From: Serratia marcescens subsp. marcescens ATCC 13880
Lineage (GTDB): Bacteria; Pseudomonadota; Gammaproteobacteria; Enterobacterales; Enterobacteriaceae
Direction of reading: 5' to 3'
DNA: 64,000 nucleotides
Assembly: GCF_017299535.1 (NCBI RefSeq)
Contig: NZ_CP071238.1
Span: 1,488,001 to 1,552,000 of the forward strand
In this document: in pieces, positions 26,779 to 36,302 of the stretch
Layout: every line of letters begins with the position of its first letter
Numbering within the stretch: position 1 is the first letter of the stretch
Translations under genes and position numbers: made by a program
Notes under the pieces: model-generated
What the model was told of the DNA's origin: nothing
What the model saw: only the letters and a program-made list of their open reading frames with translations
Databases searched by the model: none

Positions 26779-28230
26779 ATGCTTGAGTCTGCCAACACCG
26801 GCCGTCCGCCGTTCGATCGCGAAATGGTCGATATCGTCGATTATGTAATGAAAGAGGCCGTCGATACCCCGGCGGCGTACCGCACCGCTCACTATTGCCT
26901 GCTCGATACCCTCGGCTGCGGGCTGGAGGCGCTGAGCTACCCCGCCTGCAAGAAACTGATGGGCCCGGTGGTGCCGGGCGCCGAGGTGCTGAACGGCAGC
27001 CGGGTGCCGGGCACCCGTTTCCAGCTGGATCCGGTGCAGGCGGCGTTCAATATCGGCGCCATGATCCGCTGGCTCGACTTCAACGACACCTGGCTGGCGG
27101 CGGAGTGGGGCCACCCGTCGGACAACCTGGGCGGGATCCTGGCGGTGGCCGACTGGCTCTCGCGCCAGGCGGTGGCGGCGGGCAAAGCGCCGCTGACCAT
27201 GCGGCAGGTGCTGATCGCCATGATCAAGGCGCATGAGATCCAAGGCTGCCTGGCGCTGGAAAACGCCTTCAACCGGGTGGGGCTGGATCACGTGCTGCTG
27301 GTGAAGGTGGCGTCCACCGCGGTGGTGGCGCAGCTGCTCGGCCTGAGCCGCGAGGCGATCCTGAACGCGGTGTCGCTGGCGTGGGTGGACGGGCAATCGC
27401 TGCGTACTTATCGCCATGCGCCGAACGCCGGCACCCGCAAATCCTGGGCGGCGGGGGATGCGACCGCCCGCGCGGTGCGGCTGGCGCTGATGGCCGCCAC
27501 CGGCGAGATGGGCTATCCCTCGGCGCTGACGGCGCCGACCTGGGGATTCTACGACGTCTCGTTCGACGGCAAACCTTTCCGCTTCCAGCGGCCGTACGGC
27601 GCGTACGTGATGGAGAACGTGCTGTTTAAAATTTCGTTCCCGGCGGAGTTCCATGCCCAGACCGCCGTGGAGGCGGCTATGACGCTGCACCGCCAGATGC
27701 AGGCCGCCGGCAAAACCGCCGCCGATATCGCCAGGGTGAGCATCCGCACCCATGAGGCCTGCCTGCGCATTATCGACAAGCAAGGGCCGCTGGATAACCC
27801 GGCGGATCGCGATCACTGCATTCAGTATATGGTGGCGATCCCGCTGCTGTTCGGCCGGCTGACGGCGGCGGATTACGAGGACCGGGTGGCCGAAGATCCG
27901 CGCATCGACGCATTGCGTAGCAAGATACATTGCCATGAAGATCCCGCCTTCACGCGCGATTATCACGATCCGGAAAAACGCTCGATCGCCAATGCGCTGA
28001 CGGTGGAGTTCGCCGACGGCAGCCGTCTGGATGAGGTGGCGGTGGAGTACCCTATCGGCCATGCGCGGCGGCGTGAAGCGGGCATCCCGCTGCTGATCGA
28101 GAAGTTCAAAACCAACCTGGCGCGCCAGTTCCCGGCCCTGCAGCAGCAGCGCATTCTCGAGGTGTCGCTGGACCGGCAGCGGCTGGCGCAGATGCCGGTC
28201 AACGAGTATCTCGATTTGTGGGTGATCTGA
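26779..28230 (+). CDS. prpD: 2-methylcitrate dehydratase PrpD
   Basis: 483 aa from the chosen ATG, the same length as E. coli PrpD. ATG also occurs at 26776 and, seven codons before 26779, at 26758. The family is MmgE/PrpD; marks include [30 protein letters not shown] and the domain-2 segment [18 protein letters not shown]. Dehydrates 2-methylcitrate to 2-methylaconitate; it is cofactor-free. No prpE (propionyl-CoA synthetase) follows, unlike the enteric prpBCDE operon. The next gene is a LysE exporter after 79 bases. Confidence 0.95.
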   Translation: MLESANTGRPPFDREMVDIVDYVMKEAVDTPAAYRTAHYCLLDTLGCGLEALSYPACKKLMGPVVPGAEVLNGSRVPGTRFQLDPVQAAFNIGAMIRWLDFNDTWLAAEWGHPSDNLGGILAVADWLSRQAVAAGKAPLTMRQVLIAMIKAHEIQGCLALENAFNRVGLDHVLLVKVASTAVVAQLLGLSREAILNAVSLAWVDGQSLRTYRHAPNAGTRKSWAAGDATARAVRLALMAATGEMGYPSALTAPTWGFYDVSFDGKPFRFQRPYGAYVMENVLFKISFPAEFHAQTAVEAAMTLHRQMQAAGKTAADIARVSIRTHEACLRIIDKQGPLDNPADRDHCIQYMVAIPLLFGRLTAADYEDRVAEDPRIDALRSKIHCHEDPAFTRDYHDPEKRSIANALTVEFADGSRLDEVAVEYPIGHARRREAGIPLLIEKFKTNLARQFPALQQQRILEVSLDRQRLAQMPVNEYLDLWVI

Positions 28231-28309
28231 CGCGAGCGGCGCTGACAAGCCACGTCGGCGTCGCTATGATGGACGCTCCATTCCCGTCTGTCTTCTTATC
28301 AGGTGATTC

Positions 28310-28939
28310 ATGGTTGATGCCGCAACGCTGTTGTTGTTTTCCGGCGCCTGCGTGGCGCTGGCGCTGACCCCCGGCCCGGATATGCTGCTGATCGCTTCGC
28401 GCAGCGTCAGCCAGGGGCGGCGCGCCGGTTTCGCTTCGCTGGCGGGCATTCAGCTCGGCACTTACTGCCACGCGCTGGCGGCGGCGCTGGGGCTGTCGCA
28501 ATTGTTCGTCGCGGTGCCGCTGGCTTACGATGCGGTGAGAATGTTGGGCGCGGCCTATCTGCTCTATCTGGCGTGGAAAACGCTGCGATCCGGCAGCAGT
28601 CTGCAGGCTTCCGCCGGGTTGCAGGCGGTGCCGACGGCGCGCATTTTCCGTCAGAGATTGCTGACCAACATCCTCAACCCGAAGATGGCGCTGTTCGTGT
28701 TGGCGCTGTTCCCGCAGTTTATCGATCCGCGCGCCGGCTCGGTGGTGGTGCAGATGCTGGCGCTGGCGACGGTGCTGAATCTGGTCGGCTTGCTGATTAA
28801 CGGCGGGGTGATCCTGGCGGTCAGCGGCATGAAAAGCCGTTTCGTCGGCCGTCGCTTCAGCGCCCGTTGGCCGAACTATCTGCTGAGCGGCGTGTTCGCC
28901 GGGCTGGCCTGCAAACTCATTTTCGACAGCCGTCGTTAA
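28310..28939 (+). CDS. LysE/RhtB-family amino-acid exporter
   Basis: 209 aa with about six hydrophobic segments. Conserved LTPGPDMLLIASRSVSQGRRAGFASLAGIQLG spans residues 19-48, and NPKMALFVLALFPQFIDP sits in the second half. Exports amino acids such as threonine, homoserine or lysine in the known relatives. Its promoter is separate from prpD. The end overlaps the next convergent gene by four bases. Confidence 0.87.
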   Translation: MVDAATLLLFSGACVALALTPGPDMLLIASRSVSQGRRAGFASLAGIQLGTYCHALAAALGLSQLFVAVPLAYDAVRMLGAAYLLYLAWKTLRSGSSLQASAGLQAVPTARIFRQRLLTNILNPKMALFVLALFPQFIDPRAGSVVVQMLALATVLNLVGLLINGGVILAVSGMKSRFVGRRFSARWPNYLLSGVFAGLACKLIFDSRR

Positions 28940-29775
28940 TCTTCGCGCAGCAGCGCTTCAAACGCCGCGCTGGCCGGTTCGTCCGGCAGCGCGCTGTACA
29001 TCACCAGCCGCAGGTGGTTCTCTTCGTCGACGATGAAAGAGGCGTGGTCAAAGGTGACCGGGCCGATCTCCGGGATGGTGAAGCTGCGCCGCCCCTGGCA
29101 ACGTCCGTGAATATCATGCTGCCGCCAGAGCTGGCGGAACTGCGGCGATACCTGCTCCAGCGCCTGTACCCGTTGGCGCATCACCTCATCCTCCGGCGCG
29201 CGGGCGTAGTCGCGGCGGAAGCTGGCCAGGATTTGCGGCGCCTGCGCCCGCCACTCCAGCAGGCGCGCATTGAGCTGCGGATCGGCAAACAGCATCCACA
29301 ACATGTTGCGCTCTTGCGCCGGGCGCTCGCCGATGGCGAACAGCCGCTGCGCCGCCGGATTCCAGGCGATGATGTCCCAACTGAGGTTCATGACGTAGGC
29401 CGGCCGCAGCGTCAGATCGTCCAGCAGGCGCCGCACCAACGGCGAAACCTGGCACCACTGATGGCCGACCGGCACCGGCGGGCGCTGATGCGCCAATAAA
29501 AACAGGTGGTAGCGGCCGGCGGCGTCGAGCTGCAGCACCCTCGCCAGATTTTCCAAAAACGTCACCGACGCATTGATTTCCCTGCCTTGCTCCAGCCAGG
29601 TGTACCAGGTGAGGCCGACGCCGGCCAGCGCCGCCACCTCCTCGCGCCGCAAGCCCGGCGTGCGGCGGCGGCTGCCGCTCGGCAAGCCGACTGACTCTGG
29701 CGACAGTTGTTCTCGCTTTTGCCGCAGAAAATCCCCCAGTTCGTGGCGGGTGCGTTCGAGGGTGCGTGGGGGCAT
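28936..29775 (-). CDS. XRE-family regulator with MmyB-like ligand domain
   Basis: 279 aa. HTH (LGDFLRQKREQLSPESVG...RREEVAALAGVGLTWYTWLEQGR, residues 12-67), then the MmyB-like PAS-type domain (YVMNLSWDIIAWNPAAQRLF; HDIHGRCQGRRSFTIPEIGPVTFDHASFIVDEENHLRLVMYSALP). The related MmyB domain binds fatty acid in known structures. Divergent from the MFS exporter at 29875 across 99 bases, and probably its regulator; an inverted repeat lies in between. Confidence 0.88.
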   Translation of the reverse strand: MPPRTLERTRHELGDFLRQKREQLSPESVGLPSGSRRRTPGLRREEVAALAGVGLTWYTWLEQGREINASVTFLENLARVLQLDAAGRYHLFLLAHQRPPVPVGHQWCQVSPLVRRLLDDLTLRPAYVMNLSWDIIAWNPAAQRLFAIGERPAQERNMLWMLFADPQLNARLLEWRAQAPQILASFRRDYARAPEDEVMRQRVQALEQVSPQFRQLWRQHDIHGRCQGRRSFTIPEIGPVTFDHASFIVDEENHLRLVMYSALPDEPASAAFEALLRED

Positions 29776-29825
29776 GTCGGCCGTCCTGTTGCTGTCAGTA
29801 ATAGTATAAATGGCTATATAGTAAC

Positions 29826-29835
29826 AGTTTAAACT
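29826..29835. promoter_or_regulatory. palindrome in the MmyB-type/MFS intergenic region
   Basis: AGTTTAAACT, a perfect 10-bp palindrome, just downstream of the TATAGT sequence that could be a -10 element. It is a candidate operator for the divergent MmyB-type regulator; weak on its own. Confidence 0.35.
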
Positions 29836-29874
29836 CTATTCCATACTGCGGCCATCATAATCTCTGGAGGTGGT

Positions 29875-31299
29875 ATGGAACATTCATTATCTGTTGAACG
29901 GCGGGGATTGCCCGGTCTGCCGGTGCTGTTGTTAGGCGGCTTCGTCACGGTGTTCGATCTGTTTGTGGTCAACGTGGCGGCGCCGGTGATCCAGCAACAG
30001 TTCGCCGCCGATTTCGCCGGTATCGGTTTGATCGTCGCCGGTTATGAACTGGCGTTTGGGGTGCTGTTGATCGCCGGTGGGCGTCTGGGCGATCGCTTCG
30101 GGCGTCGGCGTCTGTTCAGCCTCGGCATGCTGGGATTCACGCTGAGCTCCCTGTTGTGCGGGCTGGCGGGATCGCTCAGCCTGTTGATCGCCGCGCGTAT
30201 CCTGCAGGGGGCGGCGGCGGCGCTGTTGTTCCCGCAAATTTACGCCTTGATGCGGGTGCTGTACGCGCCGCAACAGCGGCGGCGCGCCTTCGCCTGGCTG
30301 GGCATGACGCTGGGGTTGGCGGCAATCTTCGGCCAGATCCTCGGCGGATTTATCATCGAGGCCAACCTGTTCGGCAGCGGCTGGCGCATGATCTTTTTGA
30401 TCAATTTGCCTATCGGCGCGCTGGCGCTGTGGGCGGCGCGGCGCATTCCCGAATCGCGAGTGGCGCAGGCGCAGCGGCTGGACGGCGTTGGCCTGTGGCT
30501 GGCGGCGGCCGGCCTGTCGCTGTTGCTGCTGCCGTTGCTGGAAGGCCCGGCGCGCGGTTGGCCGTGGTGGATCGCGCCGATGTTGGCATTGGCGTTGCTG
30601 ACGCTGTGGGGCTTCCTGCGTTGGGAGCGCCGCCTGGCGCAGCGCGGTGATGATGCGGTGCTCGATCCGGCGCTGTTCCGCCAGGCGGGCTTCGCGCCGG
30701 GCATGGCGGTGGTGCTGGCGATTTATGCCACCGCCTCCTCGTTTTTCTTGTGCTTCGCGCTGCTGCTGCAGGCGGGGGCGGGGCTGACGCCTTTTCAGGC
30801 GGGCAGCCTGTTCGCCCCGGCCAGCGCGGCCTTTATGCTGGCCTCGATGCTGGCGCCCCGGCTGACGTTGCGTTGGGGCAACGGCGTGCTGAGCGCGGGC
30901 GTGGCGATTTACGCCGCCGGGTTGGCGCTATTGATGGCGCAGGCGCTGTGGGGCGGGGCGCTGGCGCATCCGTTGCGGCTGCTGCCGGGGTTGGTCGTGC
31001 TGGGATTCGGCCAGGCGCTGAGCATGACGCCGCTGCTGAATCTGGTGCTCGGTTTGGCGCCGGAGCGGCAGGCGGGCATGGCGGCGGGTCTGGTGGCCAC
31101 CGTGCAGCAGGTGGGGGGCGCGCTGGGCATCGTGGTCAGCGGCGTCGGTTTTGTGCCGCTGTTGGCGAGCGGCGGCGCGGCGGAACGCTATGCGCAGGCC
31201 TTTGCCGGCGCGATGCTCTGTAATTTGGTGGCGATGGGTGTCGCCCTGATCTTGTTAAACCGGATCACTCGAAATACTCAGAAAGCGGATCTTAAGTAG
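29875..31299 (+). CDS. MFS drug-type transporter (DHA2)
   Basis: 474 aa with 14 predicted hydrophobic segments. Motif A GGRLGDRFGRRRLF (loop 2-3) is clear, with RILQGAAAALLFPQIYALMRVL and FGQILGGFIIEANLFGSGWRMIFLINLPIG typical of the EmrB/QacA type. CTGGAGGTGG precedes the ATG. Divergent from the MmyB-like regulator. Substrate unknown; the 57-base gap to the PaiB-like gene could be read through. Confidence 0.87.
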   Translation: MEHSLSVERRGLPGLPVLLLGGFVTVFDLFVVNVAAPVIQQQFAADFAGIGLIVAGYELAFGVLLIAGGRLGDRFGRRRLFSLGMLGFTLSSLLCGLAGSLSLLIAARILQGAAAALLFPQIYALMRVLYAPQQRRRAFAWLGMTLGLAAIFGQILGGFIIEANLFGSGWRMIFLINLPIGALALWAARRIPESRVAQAQRLDGVGLWLAAAGLSLLLLPLLEGPARGWPWWIAPMLALALLTLWGFLRWERRLAQRGDDAVLDPALFRQAGFAPGMAVVLAIYATASSFFLCFALLLQAGAGLTPFQAGSLFAPASAAFMLASMLAPRLTLRWGNGVLSAGVAIYAAGLALLMAQALWGGALAHPLRLLPGLVVLGFGQALSMTPLLNLVLGLAPERQAGMAAGLVATVQQVGGALGIVVSGVGFVPLLASGGAAERYAQAFAGAMLCNLVAMGVALILLNRITRNTQKADLK

Positions 31300-31356
31300 G
31301 CCGCCGGCGGGTGCTTTACTGTCGACATCATGAGAGAGCGATAAGGAGCCACACTG

Positions 31357-31986
31357 ATGTTTCAACCCGCCGCATTTCGCGAAGACGATCTGGATGCCCA
31401 ACTGGCGTTGGTGCGCGCCCACCCGCTGGGGCTGTTGGTCAGCCACGGCGAGCAGGGATTGACGGCCGATCCGCTGCCGTTTCTGGCCGATGTCGAACAG
31501 GGGCAGATCCGGCTGCGGGCGCACCTGTCGCGCGCCAACGAGCACTGGCGACGGTTGCGACAGGCGGCGGAATGTCTGGTGATTTTTCAGGGCCAGGAGG
31601 GCTATGTGTCGCCCAGCTGGTACCCGAGCAAGCGCCAGACCGGCAAGGTGGTGCCGACCTGGAACTACAGCGTGGTGCAGTTGCATGGCGTGCCGACGGT
31701 GACGGACGACCCGGCCTGGCTGCGCCGCCAACTGATCGATCTCACCGCGCAGCAGGAAGGGCGGCGTCCTGAACCCTGGCGGATCGAGGATGCGCCGGCC
31801 AACTACATCGCCGCACAGCTTAAGGGCATCGTCGGTATCGAGATCGCCATCACCCGGCGCGAAGGCAAATGGAAAATGAGCCAAAACCGCAGCGCCGAGG
31901 ATGCCGGCGGGGTGATCGCCGGGCTGCGCGATGGCGATGAAGCGCAGCGGCGACTGGCGGCGGAGGTTGAGCGGCGGCGCGGATAG
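31357..31986 (+). CDS. FMN-binding negative transcriptional regulator, PaiB-like
   Basis: 209 aa, full length for the PaiB/FMN_bind_2 family. MFQPAAFREDDLDAQLALVRAHPLGLLV and the flavin-contact part (VIFQGQEGYVSPSWYPSKRQTGKVVPTWNYSVVQLHG) are characteristic, as is IVGIEIAITRREGKWKMSQNR near the end. PaiB in Bacillus represses sporulation and protease genes, but most family members are uncharacterised flavin-binding proteins; regulator is the family label only. AAGGAG lies before the ATG. Confidence 0.87.
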   Translation: MFQPAAFREDDLDAQLALVRAHPLGLLVSHGEQGLTADPLPFLADVEQGQIRLRAHLSRANEHWRRLRQAAECLVIFQGQEGYVSPSWYPSKRQTGKVVPTWNYSVVQLHGVPTVTDDPAWLRRQLIDLTAQQEGRRPEPWRIEDAPANYIAAQLKGIVGIEIAITRREGKWKMSQNRSAEDAGGVIAGLRDGDEAQRRLAAEVERRRG

Positions 31987-32024
31987 GGTATGCTAACCGA
32001 AGAGTGAGCTGAGGGAACCTTCGG

Positions 32025-32984
32025 ATGGATTACACCAAAATTATCAAAGAAATAGGCCGCGGCAAAAACCATGCGCGCGATCTGGATCGACAGACCGCCT
32101 TTGAGCTGTATCAGGCGATGCTGGCCGGGGAGGTCCCCGAGCTGGAGCTGGGCGGCATTCTGATCGCGCTGCGCATCAAGGGCGAAGCCGAAGAGGAGAT
32201 GCTGGGGTTCTATCAGGCGATGCAGCAGCAGGTCTTGCCGCTGCAGGCGCCGCAGGGGCGGCCATTGCCGGTGGTGCTGCCGAGCTATAACGGCGCGCGC
32301 AAGCAGGCCAATCTGACGCCGCTGCTGGCGCTGCTGCTCGCGAAAGTGGGCCTGCCGGTGGTGGTGCACGGCGTGCTGGACGACAGCACCCGCGTGACCA
32401 GCGCCGAGATTTTCCGCGCGCTTGGGCTGCCGTGGTCGGAACAGGCCGCTCACGCCCAACAGCGTCTCGATAACGGCGAGGCGGTATTCATGCCGGTTTC
32501 CGCGCTGTCGGCGCCGCTGGCGCGGCAGCTCGGGCTGCGTTGGCGCATGGGGGTGCGCAACAGCGCCCATACGTTGGCCAAGCTGGCGACGCCGTTCGGC
32601 GAACAGGATGCGCTGCGTCTCGCCAGCGTCTCACACCCGGAGTATGTCGGCCGAGTGGCGTCGTTTTTCCGTCAGATCGGCGCCCGCGGGTTGTTGATGC
32701 ACGGCACCGAAGGCGAAGCCTACGCCAATCCGCTGCGCTGCCCGCAGATTCACCATATCGTCGGCGGCGAACAGCGCATATTGCTGGAGCGCACCTTGCA
32801 GGATGAAACGCCGGCGTTGCCGGCGGCGAAAGACGCGGCAACCACCGCGCGCTGGACCGAGCGCTGCCTGGCGGGCGAGGTGGCGATCCCGCAGGCCATC
32901 CAGCGGCAGGTCGCCTGTTGCCTGGTGGCCGCCGGCGAGAGCGAGACGCTGGAGCAGGGGCTGAAACGCCTGCATCAGGCCTGA
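32025..32984 (+). CDS. ybiB: TrpD2-family DNA-binding protein YbiB
   Basis: 319 aa, E. coli YbiB-like. N-terminal helical domain (residues 1-70) and phosphoribosyltransferase fold resembling TrpD, but the family binds nucleic acid and lacks the anthranilate enzyme activity. VVLPSYNGARKQANLTPLLALLLAKVGLPVVVHGV is the Gly-poor equivalent of the PRPP loop. In E. coli it is in the LexA-regulated dinG-ybiB unit; here it has been separated from dinG. The gene start has GAGGGAAC upstream. Confidence 0.92.
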   Translation: MDYTKIIKEIGRGKNHARDLDRQTAFELYQAMLAGEVPELELGGILIALRIKGEAEEEMLGFYQAMQQQVLPLQAPQGRPLPVVLPSYNGARKQANLTPLLALLLAKVGLPVVVHGVLDDSTRVTSAEIFRALGLPWSEQAAHAQQRLDNGEAVFMPVSALSAPLARQLGLRWRMGVRNSAHTLAKLATPFGEQDALRLASVSHPEYVGRVASFFRQIGARGLLMHGTEGEAYANPLRCPQIHHIVGGEQRILLERTLQDETPALPAAKDAATTARWTERCLAGEVAIPQAIQRQVACCLVAAGESETLEQGLKRLHQA

Positions 32985-33030
32985 GCGCGACTATACTGGG
33001 ATATTTCCTCATCGGCTGAGAAGGACGGTT

Positions 33031-34887
33031 ATGCAACAGGCTCTCGATTACTTCAATCAATTGAACCAGGATTACCTCGACGTTCACCGCGCCAAAGAAG
33101 AGCTGTTCTGGCAAAACTACATGGGCACCGGCGATGAAGGCGTGTCGGCGCGCTTTTCCGCCGCGGAAAGCGCCTATAAGCGCTTTATCGCCGAACCGCG
33201 CCGGCTGGCCGAGATCCGCACTCTGCTGGCCGGATTGGAAACGCTGCCGCAGGAGGCGCAGCGCGATGCGCTGATCCACGGCCTGCAAGGCTGGCTGCGT
33301 TTCTTCGACTGTAACGCCATTGAAGATCCGCAGGCGCAGGCGCTGTTGGATCAGATCATCCACGCCGAATCCGATCTCTACTCGCGCCGCAAGGGCTATC
33401 AGGTCACCCATCTGAATGCCGACGGCCGGCGCGTGGCGGCTTCGCTCGGCGAGCTGTTGACCAACCAGGCGACCAACCCGAACGAAGACTACCGCCGCAG
33501 CTCGCAGCAGGCGCTGCGCGATCTGGAGCAATGGCTGCTGCATAACGGCCTGCCGGAGCTGATCGGCCTGCGCAACCGCTTTGCGCGCCAGATGGGCTAT
33601 CGTAACTATTTCGACTACAAGGTGAACAAGACCGAGCGCATGACGCCGGAGCAGCTGTTCGCCATTCTGGATCGCTTCGAGCGGGAAACCCGCGAGGCCA
33701 ACGCGCGCAGTCTGCAACAGCTGGCGGCTGAGAAGGGCAGCCAGGCGCTGGAGCCATGGAACGTCCGCTTCGCCAGCGCCGGCGACGTCACCCGCCAACT
33801 GGATCCTTATTTCCCGTTTTCCCGTTCGCTGGAACGCTGGGTCGACAGCTTCAAACGCCTGCACATCGGTTTTGGCGGCGCGGAGATGAACCTCGATCTG
33901 CTGGTGCGCAAAGGCAAGTATGAGAACGGCTTCATGCACGGCCCGGTGCCGCCGTTTGTACGCCAGGGGGAATGGGTGCCGGCGCGCATCAACTTCACCA
34001 GTCTGGCGCAGCCGGGGCAGGTGGGCAGCGGGGCTTACGGGCTTAACACGCTGTTCCACGAAGGCGGCCATGCGGCGCATTTCGCCAACATTCGCCAGAA
34101 TGCGCCGTGCTTTTCGCAGGAGTTCCCGCCGACTTCGATGGCCTATGCCGAAACCCAGTCGATGTTCTGCGACAGCCTGCTGGACGACGCCGATTGGCTG
34201 AAACGCTATGCGAAAAACGCCGCCGGTGAGGCGGTGCCCGATGCACTGATCGAAGCCGGCATCGCGGCGCGCCAGCCGATGCGGGCGTTCAACGAACGCC
34301 ATATCCTGCTGGTGCCGTACTTCGAGTGGGCGCTGTATCAGTGGGATGACGGGCAGCGCACGCCGGAAGCCATCACCGCGCTGGCGCGCGAGGTTGAGCA
34401 GAAGATCCTCGGCATCAGCGGCAGCCCACGCCCGACGCTGGCGATCCCGCATCTGCTGTCGCTGGAGTCCGCCTGTTCTTATCAGGGCTACCTGCTGGCG
34501 ATGATGGCGGTGGAACAAACCCGCCACTTCTTCCTGCAGCGCGACGGTTATCTGACGGACAACCCGGCCATTGGCCCGGATCTGGCGCAACACTACTGGT
34601 TGCCGGGCAACAGTGTCAGCCATGACGACACGCTGCGCAGCCTGACTGGCGAAGGGTTTAATCCGGACTATCTGGCGCAGGCCTGCAACCAGACGGTGGC
34701 GCAGGCGTGGCATGAGGCGCAGCAGACGATGGCCGCCGCGGCCAAGCGCCCGCAGCCGCCGGCGGATTTCGATTTGCAGGCGCACATCCGGGTGGTGGAT
34801 GGCGAGACGGTATTGGCGGACAACGCCGAGGGTGACGAGCGGATGTGCCGCGACTTCGCTGCGGCGATAGAGGCGCGCTTGCCTTAA
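33031..34887 (+). CDS. M3 family oligoendopeptidase
   Basis: 618 aa. The zinc motif HEGGH (residues 343-347) is followed by MAYAETQSMF, which holds the third ligand Glu. Other M3 marks are the Y-rich LFHEGGHAAHFANIR region and SPRPTLAIPHLLSLESACSYQGYLLAMMAVEQ near residue 470. No signal peptide, so it is cytoplasmic and likely degrades small peptides. It is closer to the oligoendopeptidase F-type branch than to Dcp or OpdA. It ends at a 32-bp palindrome shared with the carbonic anhydrase gene. Confidence 0.9.
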   Translation: MQQALDYFNQLNQDYLDVHRAKEELFWQNYMGTGDEGVSARFSAAESAYKRFIAEPRRLAEIRTLLAGLETLPQEAQRDALIHGLQGWLRFFDCNAIEDPQAQALLDQIIHAESDLYSRRKGYQVTHLNADGRRVAASLGELLTNQATNPNEDYRRSSQQALRDLEQWLLHNGLPELIGLRNRFARQMGYRNYFDYKVNKTERMTPEQLFAILDRFERETREANARSLQQLAAEKGSQALEPWNVRFASAGDVTRQLDPYFPFSRSLERWVDSFKRLHIGFGGAEMNLDLLVRKGKYENGFMHGPVPPFVRQGEWVPARINFTSLAQPGQVGSGAYGLNTLFHEGGHAAHFANIRQNAPCFSQEFPPTSMAYAETQSMFCDSLLDDADWLKRYAKNAAGEAVPDALIEAGIAARQPMRAFNERHILLVPYFEWALYQWDDGQRTPEAITALAREVEQKILGISGSPRPTLAIPHLLSLESACSYQGYLLAMMAVEQTRHFFLQRDGYLTDNPAIGPDLAQHYWLPGNSVSHDDTLRSLTGEGFNPDYLAQACNQTVAQAWHEAQQTMAAAAKRPQPPADFDLQAHIRVVDGETVLADNAEGDERMCRDFAAAIEARLP

Positions 34888-34894
34888 GGCTGAC

Positions 34895-34926
34895 AATAAA
34901 ATCCACGCCGCGGCGTGGATTTTATT
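34895..34926. terminator. bidirectional terminator, perfect 32-bp palindrome
   Basis: The 32 bases form a perfect inverted repeat: a GC-rich core (CCACGCCG/CGGCGTGG) flanked by AATAAAAT and ATTTTATT, so a U-rich tail exists on both strands. It lies between the convergent M3 peptidase and carbonic anhydrase genes. Confidence 0.85.
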
Positions 34927-34950
34927 TAATGATAAAAACCGGGCGTTATT

Positions 34951-35586
34951 TTATTCGAAATAGACGTCGGGATTATCGGCCAGAGACACGAAGCTCTTGG
35001 TGTTTCTATCCAGCGTGCGAATTTCGCCGCTTTCGATGTCGTACACCCAGCCGTGCAGGCGCAGCCCGCTGTTGCGCAGACCCACCGCCACAGAAGGATG
35101 GGTTTTGATATTATTTAGCTGAGCAATAACGTTCTCTTCCACCATAGCGTTAACTTTGTCTGTTTCGCTATTCCAGGTTTTCTTCTCGACCACCGCTTTG
35201 GCCGCATCCGCATAGTGCAGCCAGTGAGCTACCGCAGGCATGGGGTCGAGGCACTGGCAGGACGCGATAGCCTTCATGGCGCCACAGTTCGAGTGGCCAC
35301 AAATCACGATATCAGTAACACCCAATGCCACCACTGCGTACTCGATGGTCGCAGAAACCCCACCCGGCTCCGGGCCAAAGGAAGGAACGATGTTGCCGGC
35401 GTTGCGGATAACGAACAGTTGCCCAGGTTCTTGCTGCGTCACCAGCTCGGGAACCAGACGGCTGTCAGAACAGGAGATGAAAAGCGCTTTAGGATTTTGG
35501 CTGGAGGCAAGGCTGCGAAACAGTTCCTTACGCTGTGGGAAAATCTCTTTCTGGAAACTGAGGAAACCTTCAATGATATGTTGCAT
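34951..35586 (-). CDS. beta-class carbonic anhydrase
   Basis: 211 aa. Zinc ligands Cys39, Asp41 (with Arg43 in CSDSR), His98 and Cys101 (GHSNCG) are all visible. It interconverts CO2 and bicarbonate in the cytoplasm. Between E. coli Can (220) and CynT (219), the [24 protein letters not shown] segment is close to the CynT/Can group, but no cyanase genes are nearby, so a housekeeping bicarbonate supply is likelier. The 5' region to 35820 has a plausible promoter. Confidence 0.93.
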   Translation of the reverse strand: MQHIIEGFLSFQKEIFPQRKELFRSLASSQNPKALFISCSDSRLVPELVTQQEPGQLFVIRNAGNIVPSFGPEPGGVSATIEYAVVALGVTDIVICGHSNCGAMKAIASCQCLDPMPAVAHWLHYADAAKAVVEKKTWNSETDKVNAMVEENVIAQLNNIKTHPSVAVGLRNSGLRLHGWVYDIESGEIRTLDRNTKSFVSLADNPDVYFE

Positions 35587-35873
35587 ACAACGCTCTCTGC
35601 ATCTGTAGTCTGCGTAACATGATAATCATCCTCTTCCGTTAGTCCAGCCATGGGCAGGTAAAAAAATGTGTGTGCAAGCACCCCGCAAACCCCATTGAAT
35701 ACAGGGTTTCTGCCTGTTTGCGACGGTATTTCCCGGGTCGTTGACGCGTGGGGTGGTGATAATGCGGACGGCAAAAAACTCGCTGTCGTACCCATTCAGC
35801 GCTGACGTACGCGAACATAAAAAAAGCCCGCCGGGGTGATATCCGGCGGGCTTTTTGACGTCTGGGGCGGCGA
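35587..35873. other. intergenic region, carbonic anhydrase and DUF1471 genes
   Basis: About 230 bases, up to the terminator at 35820-35856, hold the carbonic anhydrase promoter. Small frames here have no protein-like features, so I assign no gene. Confidence 0.5.
35820..35856 (-). terminator. terminator of the DUF1471 gene
   Basis: 9-bp GC stem, GCCCGCCGG (35826-35834) and CCGGCGGGC (35843-35851), with A/T runs on both sides (AAAAAA at the left gives the U-tract on the minus strand; TTTTT at 35852). Lies 18 bases after the DUF1471 stop. Confidence 0.85.
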
Positions 35874-36134
35874 TTATTTGTAGATAACCGCGGTCGCGTG
35901 CATCAGGTTATTGCCGCTGGTAGAGGTGATGGTGAAAGCCTTGGCGCCTGCGGCATCGGCTTTGGCGGCCAGCTGAGACTTCAGGCTGCTCAGGTCGGTT
36001 GCGCCGCTGGCGACGATCACGCCGGCTTTTTCGAATTGGGCGGCATCCTGGGCGCTGACGTGTTCAGCGGCAAAAGTAGTGAAAGAAGCGGTGGCCAGGG
36101 CGATAGCGGCAGCAAAAGTTTTGATGGTTTTCAT
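35874..36134 (-). CDS. DUF1471 (BhsA/McbA/YhcN-type) periplasmic protein
   Basis: 86 aa with a signal peptide (MKTIKTFAAAIALATASFTTFA, cleaved before AEHVSAQ) and the DUF1471 body (QFEKAGVIVASGATDLSSLKSQLAAKADAAGAKAFTITSTSGNNLMHATAVIYK). Family members (E. coli YbiM/McbA, YbiJ, BhsA) are stress-inducible periplasmic proteins linked to biofilm and copper or acid responses. The position near rlmF resembles that of ybiM in E. coli. The ATG chosen has AGGAATGACGAAC upstream; six further in-frame residues exist but have no ribosome site. Confidence 0.88.
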   Translation of the reverse strand: MKTIKTFAAAIALATASFTTFAAEHVSAQDAAQFEKAGVIVASGATDLSSLKSQLAAKADAAGAKAFTITSTSGNNLMHATAVIYK

Positions 36135-36302
36135 GTTCGTCATTCCTGTCAAAGTGAATTAGGGAGAAAGGGGTTTGCCTTTCGATGGGAAGATTATTGC
36201 GCAGTGACAGGCGGGATGAAATCGGAGAGTGTTGACAGTTTTGTTCAGATTTTTTGATTATTAATTCCCCCGTTCATCTTCTGCATAAACAGGGGGAGAC
36301 GA

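Noticed and set aside
26719..28248. 509-codon minus-strand frame opposite prpD
   Set aside because: Antisense shadow of the recognisable PrpD protein.
32488..34896. 802-codon open frame on the minus strand opposite ybiB and the M3 peptidase
   Set aside because: Antisense shadow of two well-supported genes. It spans their junction and is rich in Arg, Gln and His, as expected from GC-rich codon bias.
35439..35795. 118-codon minus-strand frame upstream of the carbonic anhydrase
   Set aside because: Overlaps the carbonic anhydrase N-terminus out of frame and has no protein-like features or ribosome site.
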